Source: Lysobacterales bacterium
GTDB lineage: Bacteria > Pseudomonadota > Gammaproteobacteria > Xanthomonadales > Marinicellaceae
Direction of reading: 5' to 3'
Length of the DNA stretch: 6,293 bases
Assembly (NCBI GenBank): GCA_027083915.1
Contig: JALWML010000154.1
Span: 1-6,293, forward strand
How positions within the stretch are numbered: the first letter of the stretch is position 1; each line of letters opens with the position of its first letter. Of this stretch, positions 1-5,698 are shown piece after piece. Under the pieces are notes generated by a model, which was not told the DNA's origin, searched no databases, and saw nothing but the letters and a program-made list of their open reading frames with translations. The translations under genes were made by a program, and so were the position numbers.

Positions 1-9
1 AATAATTTA

Positions 10-456
10 ATGCTTAAAATAATATTACTATTTGTACTCACTTTAATATCTGAATTAGCACTATCTGCTATTGCTATAGATGACCAAGTAACTGTTGTTG
101 AAAATAGCGGAATATCACTTTTAGCCGTGTTTGATAATGACACAATTAACAAAGGCGAGCATCTAACAGAATTTACTCAGCCTACGAACGGCTTGATTAG
201 TTCAGTTCTGCCCGGACTTGGCATAAATTATCAACCAAACAATAATTATTGCAATAATGGTATCACTACGGATAATTTTACCTACACATTAACTGGTGGG
301 GTAAGGGCAACTGTCTTTGTCACTGTCAACTGTTTAGCAGGAAGCCCTCCAGCTCAAGTCATCCCTGTTAATCAAACGTATTGGCTAATGTTTTTGTTCA
401 TTGCAATTATTGTTGTAGTTAAGGTTAAAACTGTTCTCTTTAGGAAAACAGAATGA
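10..456 (+). CDS. Small exported Ig-like (cadherin-type) domain protein with C-terminal membrane anchor
   Basis: The 148-aa product starts with a hydrophobic signal peptide (residues 1-22, cleavage likely after SAIA). Residues 23-108 look like one bacterial Ig/cadherin-type domain of the Big_9 kind: 'DDQVTVVENSG', then 'VFDND' with the Asp/Asn pair typical of these folds, 'INYQPNNNYC', 'DNFTYTL' and a final 'TVFVTVNC'. C81 and C108 could form a disulfide. Residues 118-148 are 'IPVNQTYW', a hydrophobic segment (about 125-140) and a basic end (KVK..FRK). That layout resembles IPTL-CTERM-type tails, but the motif is degenerate. The protein is therefore probably held in a membrane with its Ig domain outside the cytoplasm. 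Its stop overlaps the next start (ATGA), so the two genes are likely co-translated. The start is supported by the signal peptide; only 9 bases precede it, so no ribosome binding site can be judged. Function is unknown; adhesion or surface presentation is a guess. Confidence 0.8.
   Translation: MLKIILLFVLTLISELALSAIAIDDQVTVVENSGISLLAVFDNDTINKGEHLTEFTQPTNGLISSVLPGLGINYQPNNNYCNNGITTDNFTYTLTGGVRATVFVTVNCLAGSPPAQVIPVNQTYWLMFLFIAIIVVVKVKTVLFRKTE
442..445 (+). promoter_or_regulatory. Ribosome binding site of the 636-aa beta-helix gene
   Basis: AGGA lies 7 nt before the ATG at 453 and 10 nt before the second in-frame ATG at 456. The spacing favours 453. The site sits inside the last codons of the upstream gene, consistent with translational coupling. 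Confidence 0.55.
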
Positions 457-2363
457 TGAAAATATTAAATTCAAACCTCTACACCACTACTTTAACTTTA
501 CTTATTATTTGTTTTGTCAGTCCATCAATTGCTACAACCATTAATATTGACGAAAAAGTGACTCATGATCTTGATATGTATCGTTCATTTCTCAGTACCA
601 GTGAGCAAATTGAATTACATGGAGAAGCTGATTTTGTGACCATCGGCGCTGATGCTGGCTGTGATTTTGATTCTAATGTTAGTAGTATTCAAGATGCCAT
701 TGATACGGGTTCTACTGAGGTAAGAGTGGCATCTAATGGGAGTTATATTGAGAGCATTGTACTTCAAAACCAAAATTTAATTCTTAGAGGTGGCTTTGCT
801 ACATGCTCCGATGCTGAAATCAATAATCAAAACTTTATGGATTTAACGACTATAAACGGGTCGGCAAACCAAACACCAATAATAACTGTATTAGGAGAAA
901 CCAATAATCTGTATAGATTGGTACGTTTAGAAAACTTGTTTTTAATGGGTGCAGTAGTATCTCCTCCGGCTCAAGGTGCAGCATTGTCAGTGATTGAAGC
1001 AGAAGTAGAGTTACAGTTGTTGAGGGTGACTATTTTCAACAATACTGGGAACATAGGTGGTGGCATGTATATCAATTCTGGATTTGGGGCGAGCCAAACA
1101 AATATAAATGTTTTTGCCCAAGATATGCTTATTAGCAGTAACTCATCTCTGAGTTTAGCAGGAGGTTTATATTGTTCTGGTGGTGGATCACAAATCACCT
1201 TCACAGGTATTAGCACTATTGCCAATAACACAGCAACAACTATTGGAGGTGGGATTTTTATGCGCGGTTTCTGTCAAATCAGCATCTATTCTGATCCTCA
1301 CCCAAATATAATCAGTACATTCCCAGGGATTTTCAACAATAAAAGTGCCGAAGAAGGTGGCGGAGTTTTTTTAAGCTCTTCTGCTAGTTTGTATTTATTT
1401 GGGCAGCAAATGTGCGACAGCACTCATTGTTTGGGTTCTAATGATGCACCCATTTATGTTCAAGGCAATGCGGCCGACATTGATAATCTAAATAAAGAAT
1501 CAGGTGGTGGTATTTACCTTGATGGTATAGGAGGCACAAATGAATTCTATGCCAATGGAACATGGGTAGTAGACAACCAAGCTGGAGGAAATGGAGGTGG
1601 TGCCTATGTGGGAGGCAATTCTATTTTTGAAATTGAAAGAAGACCCGGAGGTTGCTGGCAAGCTGATCGTTGTAATCTGATTATAAACAATCGTTCAGGT
1701 ACATCTATTGGATTTGGTGGCGGCTTTTATGTTGATGATGCAACCATGAACATAAGTCATGTATACTTGGAAGAAAATCGTGCTGACTTTGGTACAGCCA
1801 TTGCTGCTAGTGGAGAAAATGCAATGGTAACTATCGAAAATTCAGTGTTTGATGACAATGGCAATGGTGGAGCTGATGGTTATTCCGATTTTGCAGTTAT
1901 TAGGGCTTCAACAGGAGCATCAATTTCAATACGTCATAGTACAATTGCTGATAACGATGCTGTTAATAGTGTTTTTGAAGTTGATCCTGCTTTTGGTTCT
2001 TCAATGTCTTTAAGCTCTTCGGTGGTACATGACCCAAGTTCAGGCAATTTGTTTGGCCCTGTTAGCGGTGATTTAACTATTGATTGCCTAGTGTCACATG
2101 AACCAGCTAGTTTTACGGGTACAAATGTGGTGGTTGATGATCCTCATTTTGTCGATCGAACTCTAGGTAATTTTCACTTAGCCGCTGGTTCTCCAGCCAT
2201 TGATTTGTGTGCAAGTATCTCAATGATAAATCCTTTAGATATGGATATGGAAACAAGGGCATGGGATGACCCAGATCAAATAGATGGCATGGGCATATTT
2301 GATGCTGGCGCAGATGAGCGTTATTTCTTTGAGGAGATATTTGTAGATGGTTTTGAGAATTAA
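453..2363 (+). CDS. Secreted right-handed parallel beta-helix protein with C-terminal IFVDGFE tail
   Basis: The 636-aa product has a signal peptide (residues 1-27, cleavage likely after PSIA). The N-terminal cap (about 60-120) contains 'SSIQDAIDTG' and 'LRGGFATCSDA', the usual entry into a pectate-lyase-like fold. Seven Gly-rich rungs follow (GGGMY 202, AGGLY 236, GGGIF 265, GGGVF 302, GGGIY 351, GGGAY 381, GGGFY 422), each after an Asn-rich turn. Residues 562-622 ('DPHFVD...FHLAAGSPAIDLC...DAGADE') match the 'choice-of-anchor Q' type C-terminal domain. The chain ends EEIFVDGFEN. Cysteines are frequent for a secreted repeat protein, including C321/C326 and C401/C407 loops. I see no clear catalytic residues, so an adhesin, surface-layer or structural role is as likely as a polysaccharide lyase. 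It overlaps the Ig-like gene upstream (ATGA) and converges on the 884-aa paralogue. The fold is well supported; the function is not known. Confidence 0.88.
   Translation: MMKILNSNLYTTTLTLLIICFVSPSIATTINIDEKVTHDLDMYRSFLSTSEQIELHGEADFVTIGADAGCDFDSNVSSIQDAIDTGSTEVRVASNGSYIESIVLQNQNLILRGGFATCSDAEINNQNFMDLTTINGSANQTPIITVLGETNNLYRLVRLENLFLMGAVVSPPAQGAALSVIEAEVELQLLRVTIFNNTGNIGGGMYINSGFGASQTNINVFAQDMLISSNSSLSLAGGLYCSGGGSQITFTGISTIANNTATTIGGGIFMRGFCQISIYSDPHPNIISTFPGIFNNKSAEEGGGVFLSSSASLYLFGQQMCDSTHCLGSNDAPIYVQGNAADIDNLNKESGGGIYLDGIGGTNEFYANGTWVVDNQAGGNGGGAYVGGNSIFEIERRPGGCWQADRCNLIINNRSGTSIGFGGGFYVDDATMNISHVYLEENRADFGTAIAASGENAMVTIENSVFDDNGNGGADGYSDFAVIRASTGASISIRHSTIADNDAVNSVFEVDPAFGSSMSLSSSVVHDPSSGNLFGPVSGDLTIDCLVSHEPASFTGTNVVVDDPHFVDRTLGNFHLAAGSPAIDLCASISMINPLDMDMETRAWDDPDQIDGMGIFDAGADERYFFEEIFVDGFEN
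1056..1724 (+). repeat. Gly-rich beta-helix rungs of the 636-aa protein (7 copies)
   Basis: Seven degenerate coding repeats carry a (G/A)GG-x-(Y/F) core spaced 28-49 residues apart, often after 'NN'. The repeat is at protein level; the codons vary (ggt/gga/ggc), so this is not a DNA tandem array. Confidence 0.7.
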
Positions 2364-2394
2364 ATTTTCATTCAAACCCATCTATGAATATTTC
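2334..2394. repeat. Inverted repeat formed by the two converging C-terminal tail codons; possible terminator
   Basis: The arms are 2334-2357 and 2371-2394 with a 13-nt loop that contains both stop codons. In the rightward transcript 19 positions pair Watson-Crick, four pair as G-U (2336, 2342, 2343, 2357) and one is a mismatch (2351/2377). In the leftward transcript the four G-U pairs become A-C, leaving five mismatches, so the hairpin is much better on the rightward RNA. Both arms encode E-I-F-(V/I)-D-G-F-E. No T-run follows either arm, so it is not a textbook intrinsic terminator, but it is the only structure at which either transcript could end. Confidence 0.7.
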
Positions 2395-5022
2395 TGCTAC
2401 AACGAAGTTTGCATTCATTTCAAATGCGCCTTGGTCGTAATTTGAACTGTCATTGGGTCGCACATTACCATCAATATCTAAGAGTGCACCAAATGAACAG
2501 GCATCTAAACTTGGTGAGGTTGATGCCAATCGGTAATTCCCACGAAGTGTACTGATAAATTGTGGATCGCCAAGATTGGTTCCAAAAGATTGTCCGCCTA
2601 TATCGGCTGATTCAGAATTATTGCATAAACCAATAAATGGGATAGTATTTCCGATTAGGGGTCCAGAGCTATTTTGCTGAATGATGCTATTCTGCACAAC
2701 AATAGTAGAATTCTCATCTGTTGCATGAATGGGCTTGCCTGTATTATTTGCTATAGTGGTTGAAAGCAAGTCTAGAAGTACATTTCCTATCACTCGGATA
2801 ATTGGTCTTTCACTATCTACTCCATCATTTTCAACAATCAATAAATTTTCTAATATCACATCAGTATCTAGCGGATTAGATAAATCTATGTGTATTGCCA
2901 CTCCTCCAGATATAAAAAACGGAAAAGGCACGCTACCATTACTATTTATTGCTACTTCACTTATATTGATACCTTGCTCATTGGCTGAGCCTCTGACCAT
3001 AACACCACCTCCAAATATTGCGTTGTTATTCGATACTTCACTACAGTATTCATTGACTCCTAATGCTGAAGGCAAACATTGACCTGGCAAAACGCCATAC
3101 TCAGATTTAATAGACAGGGTGTTACTGGTGTCGCCTTCAAAAAATATACCGCCTCCAACATCATTACTAAAATTTAGGTTTACTTTAGAATTAATTAATT
3201 CTAAAGTAGTTTCAAATGCTTTTATACCGCCACCACCGAAGGTTCCTTCTATCAAAGTAGGTGATTCAACGGCTTCATTTTGAATAATTGATGAATTTCT
3301 TATGATTAAGCCACTGTTTCTAGCATATATTCCTCCTCCTTCGAATGATGCACTATTAACAGAAATAATAGATTCATCGATAATGAGGTTACTTTCTAAG
3401 GCAATAATCGCACCTCCGTCTCGATTAGAATGGTTAGCAGAAAATTCTGATCCAATTATGTTAGCGTTGGAAACCCCGTTTAAATATAATCCACCCCCGC
3501 CAATATTTTCTTCTGTGCTAGTAGTTGAATTGTTTGAAAACTGCGAATTGATAATACGCGCACTGTCAACAACAGCATCTAAATCAAGAAGAGAAACACC
3601 ACCCCCATTTGCAGCTCCGCTATTGTTAAAAATGTTACTATTCTCAATCAATATTGTCCCACCATCTTGCGCAATTGCTCCACCAAAAGAAGAGACTGAA
3701 TTAGTAAGGTTATTACCTGTAAATGTGGAATTTTTAAGCTCAACAAAAGTATCAATATTGGTAAATATATCTATCCCACCACCGCTGGAAGAAGCTGTAT
3801 TATTTGAGACTTGAGATGAATTTACTATCGAAAGGTTTTGACAACTAAGGCAAGATATACCACCTCCACTATTGCTGGAGGTGTTGAACATAATTCGACT
3901 ATTATCAACAAATAATGGAGCTAGGGTAAAAATTCCAGCTCCAAACCTAGCATCATTATTAAAAATATCACTGCCATTGATTACGCTAATTGAATCAGTA
4001 CCATCAACACTTAAGATTCCTCCTCCTAAAGTCTCTGATGTATTAGATAAAATGGTACTTGAATCAACAATAGCATGACTAGATTTTGTTAAATATAAAC
4101 CTCCTCCTCCAGAGTTAGATACATTTTCAGTTGTTAAATTATCTCTAACAGTTGCATTTAATAGAGTTATATTTGTATTGTCTAAGTAAACGCCCCCTCC
4201 ATTATTTGCAGTACTATTGTCGTTGATGGTTGCATCACTTATGTCTATGCTCGAGTCAATAGTGTAAATCCCACCACCTGAATTACCTGCGGTATTGTTT
4301 TGAATGAAACTTGCCAGATTTTTTATCACTAAATTTGAGTTTTCGGCATATATTCCACCACCATTGTTGGAGGCTATATTGCCTTCATTGATACCCATAA
4401 AACCAACAAAACCCTCATTTATGACAAGTTTTGAACCATATATCGCCAGACCTCCTCCATCGCCTGTAATAACCGTCCCACGATAAATAATAGAGCCATT
4501 GTTCATGACAAGAGTGCTTTCAATACCAGTATCAGCAGAAACATAAATATTGCCACCAGCAGTCAAAGCTGATCCATCAATAACAACAACACTATCAAGT
4601 GTCACACTACTACCATCAACTACTGCCATTATGCCACCATTGATTGCTGAGGCATTCTTCAGTGCCATATTGCGAAAAGTCACTTTCGCACCATTGGTTA
4701 TTTTAACCAATCCGCCTGTTGAATCAAAGGTTTGTCCCATACCATCAATGGTTACAAAAATACTGTCACCATTTTCGCAACCTGTTGCACTGCTAGCAAC
4801 AAGCGTTAAGTTAAATGAAATTTCACCAATCAATTGAGTATAAGTACCAGCTTTTATATTGATAACATCATTAGGCTGAGCTGCTGCAATAGCATCGGCT
4901 ATGGTGTTAAAGCTGCAAGCTGCACCATTAATACTGGCAATAGGTTGACCTGCGAATGTGGTGTTAAACCAAATAAGTATGCTGAGTAATATGCTGCTAA
5001 TAAGTGTTTTATATAAATTCAT
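2368..5022 (-). CDS. Large secreted parallel beta-helix protein with Pmp-like GGG(I/V)Y repeats and IFIDGFE tail
   Basis: With the start at 5022 the product is 884 aa and begins with a clean signal peptide (MNLYKTLISSILLS..., cleavage likely after TTFA, residue 24). A GTG at 5070 would add 16 residues ahead of it and is less likely. The N-terminal cap (about 36-65) has 'CSFNTIADAIAAAQPNDVINIKAG', the classic pectin-lyase-like entry. About 18 rungs with a GGG(I/V/L)(Y/F) or GGA(I/V) core follow between residues 189 and 707, mostly 25-35 apart. Several 'FxxN' turns (FIQN, FTGN, FSNN, FSAN) recall Chlamydia polymorphic membrane protein repeats. Residues 819-868 ('DPQFIS...YRLASTSPSLDAC...DQGAFE') match a choice-of-anchor Q domain, and the chain ends AEIFIDGFE. 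There is no autotransporter barrel. No good Shine-Dalgarno precedes the ATG. It is divergent from the sigma factor gene and convergent with the 636-aa gene. Role unknown; a surface adhesin or structural protein is likely. Confidence 0.87.
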   Translation of the reverse strand: MNLYKTLISSILLSILIWFNTTFAGQPIASINGAACSFNTIADAIAAAQPNDVINIKAGTYTQLIGEISFNLTLVASSATGCENGDSIFVTIDGMGQTFDSTGGLVKITNGAKVTFRNMALKNASAINGGIMAVVDGSSVTLDSVVVIDGSALTAGGNIYVSADTGIESTLVMNNGSIIYRGTVITGDGGGLAIYGSKLVINEGFVGFMGINEGNIASNNGGGIYAENSNLVIKNLASFIQNNTAGNSGGGIYTIDSSIDISDATINDNSTANNGGGVYLDNTNITLLNATVRDNLTTENVSNSGGGGLYLTKSSHAIVDSSTILSNTSETLGGGILSVDGTDSISVINGSDIFNNDARFGAGIFTLAPLFVDNSRIMFNTSSNSGGGISCLSCQNLSIVNSSQVSNNTASSSGGGIDIFTNIDTFVELKNSTFTGNNLTNSVSSFGGAIAQDGGTILIENSNIFNNSGAANGGGVSLLDLDAVVDSARIINSQFSNNSTTSTEENIGGGGLYLNGVSNANIIGSEFSANHSNRDGGAIIALESNLIIDESIISVNSASFEGGGIYARNSGLIIRNSSIIQNEAVESPTLIEGTFGGGGIKAFETTLELINSKVNLNFSNDVGGGIFFEGDTSNTLSIKSEYGVLPGQCLPSALGVNEYCSEVSNNNAIFGGGVMVRGSANEQGINISEVAINSNGSVPFPFFISGGVAIHIDLSNPLDTDVILENLLIVENDGVDSERPIIRVIGNVLLDLLSTTIANNTGKPIHATDENSTIVVQNSIIQQNSSGPLIGNTIPFIGLCNNSESADIGGQSFGTNLGDPQFISTLRGNYRLASTSPSLDACSFGALLDIDGNVRPNDSSNYDQGAFEMNANFVVAEIFIDGFE
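2902..4458 (-). repeat. Pmp-like Gly-rich repeat region of the 884-aa protein (about 18 rungs)
   Basis: Gly cores begin at residues 189, 221, 249, 275, 305, 333, 361, 386, 414, 447, 473, 508, 536, 562, 596, 623, 671 and 706 (approximate, 884-aa numbering). The commonest spacing is 26-28. The usual order is 'NN(S/T)', then GGG(I/V)(Y/F), then '(I/V)x(N/D)S'. On the + strand these appear as recurrent cctcctcc/ccaccacc tracts, which also create spurious proline-rich reading frames there. Confidence 0.75.
3181..3208. repeat. Perfect 28-bp palindrome inside the large beta-helix gene
   Basis: The half-site TACTTTAGAATTAA is followed directly by its exact reverse complement, with no loop and no mismatch across 14 pairs. 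On the - strand it encodes 'LELINSKV' (about residues 606-614 of 884), an ordinary strand of one rung. The flanking bases do not continue the symmetry. Confidence 0.9.
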
Positions 5023-5035
5023 GATTGTTGTTTTA

Positions 5036-5064
5036 ATTAAAGAAGTTACTGATATTTTCGACAA
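5036..5064 (-). promoter_or_regulatory. Candidate sigma-70-type promoter for the large beta-helix gene
   Basis: Read on the - strand, TTGTCG (5064-5059, 4/6 to TTGACA), a 17-nt spacer, then TTTAAT (5041-5036, 5/6 to TATAAT). Transcription would start near 5029, giving a leader of only about 7 nt. That could explain the missing Shine-Dalgarno. In AT-rich DNA such matches arise by chance. Confidence 0.3.
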
Positions 5065-5086
5065 AATCACAAAAATGTTTTATTTT
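5058..5086 (+). promoter_or_regulatory. Candidate sigma-70-type promoter for the sigma factor/kinase operon
   Basis: TCGACA (5058-5063, 5/6 to TTGACA), a 17-nt spacer, then TATTTT (5081-5086, 4/6 to TATAAT). Transcription would start near 5093, about 38 nt before the chosen ATG at 5132. Its -35 box overlaps that of the candidate opposite promoter almost completely. Confidence 0.35.
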
Positions 5087-5131
5087 AGAGGTATGATAGA
5101 TTCATTTATCGTGAATCGCTGTAAAAAGGAT

Positions 5132-5698
5132 ATGCAAAATACATTAAATAAAATTACCCAAATTGCAGAAGAAAGCATAGACAACATCAACTGTGATGAA
5201 CTTTTTAATAAACTCTACCCTTCAATAAAACAGTTGGCTCATTATGAGTTAATGAAGCTCAATCCAGGGCAACAACTCACCCCGACAGCTTTAGTTAATG
5301 AATGTTATTTAAAGTTGAAATCTGGAAAAAACCGAAAATACGATAACAAAAAGCATTTTTACAATACGGTTGCACGTTGTATGCGTTTTTTCTTAGTTGA
5401 CATCGTTCGCTCACATCACAGGCAAAAGAGAAAAGGCGAACACACAGACTTTAGTGTCTCGCAAATAGAAGGAAATGATGGGATAGCTTTAGAATTGTTA
5501 GAACTAGATGACGCATTACAACAATTGGAGGAAATAAATCCCGATTTAGCGAATATAACTATAATGCGGTATTTTTCAGGCATGACTCTGGATGAAATTG
5601 CAGATATTTATTCGTGCAGTAAAAGCCATATTCATAAACAATGGACTATAGCACGTGCATTGTTAGTTAATATTTTAGAAGAAGAAGGTCAATCATGA
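5132..5698 (+). CDS. ECF-type RNA polymerase sigma factor (PF07638 / TIGR02999-like)
   Basis: The chosen start gives 188 aa, the usual size for this family (about 180-190). Region 2 spans about residues 23-100: 'LFNKLYPSIKQLAHYEL', then 'LTPTALVNECYLKL' (core-RNAP-binding region 2.2), then 'FYNTVARCMRFFLVDIVRSHHRQKRKG' (regions 2.3-2.4, -10 recognition). Region 4 spans about 125-185 with the helix-turn-helix 'MTLDEIADIYSCSKSHIHKQW' that reads the -35 element. The TALV(N/H)E signature is typical of sigma factors linked to Ser/Thr kinases. In region 2.2 T52/A53 stand where many ECF sigmas have acidic residues; E57 is kept. No anti-sigma gene is beside it; a kinase gene follows with an ATGA overlap. 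The start is uncertain: AAGGA lies only 1 nt before ATG 5132, and ATG 5093 is an in-frame alternative (13 residues longer), but family length and the candidate promoter favour 5132. Target genes cannot be read from the sequence. Confidence 0.88.
   Translation: MQNTLNKITQIAEESIDNINCDELFNKLYPSIKQLAHYELMKLNPGQQLTPTALVNECYLKLKSGKNRKYDNKKHFYNTVARCMRFFLVDIVRSHHRQKRKGEHTDFSVSQIEGNDGIALELLELDDALQQLEEINPDLANITIMRYFSGMTLDEIADIYSCSKSHIHKQWTIARALLVNILEEEGQS

Noticed and set aside
245..258. Perfect 14-bp palindrome ATTATTGCAATAAT in the Ig-like gene
   Set aside because: A palindrome of this length is expected about once by chance in an AT-rich window of this size.
971..1231. An 86-codon - strand frame inside the 636-aa gene
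   Set aside because: Antisense to Gly-rich rungs, with no recognisable domain or ribosome binding site.
2902..4458. Possible CRISPR or DNA tandem array suggested by recurrent cctcctcc/ccaccacc tracts
   Set aside because: The units differ in sequence and spacing and follow the protein repeat; there is no constant repeat or spacer pattern.
4693..4711. Hairpin with 8-bp arms (ATTGGTTA) and a 3-nt loop in the large beta-helix gene
   Set aside because: Chance expectation is near one in the window when several loop sizes are allowed, and no T-run or gene boundary is nearby.
2729..4837. Several + strand open frames rich in 'IPPP'/'PPP' opposite the large beta-helix gene
   Set aside because: They are reverse complements of the GGG(I/V)Y codons, lack signal peptides or domains, and lie wholly inside a well-supported - strand gene.
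5023..5070. GTG start at 5070 for the large beta-helix protein
   Set aside because: It puts 16 polar residues before an otherwise normal signal peptide and overlaps the candidate promoter region; ATG 5022 is preferred.
4958..5131. N-terminal extension of the sigma factor from ATG 4958
   Set aside because: It would overlap the start and signal peptide codons of the divergent gene and add 58 residues with no counterpart in the family; the 188-aa form fits the usual length.
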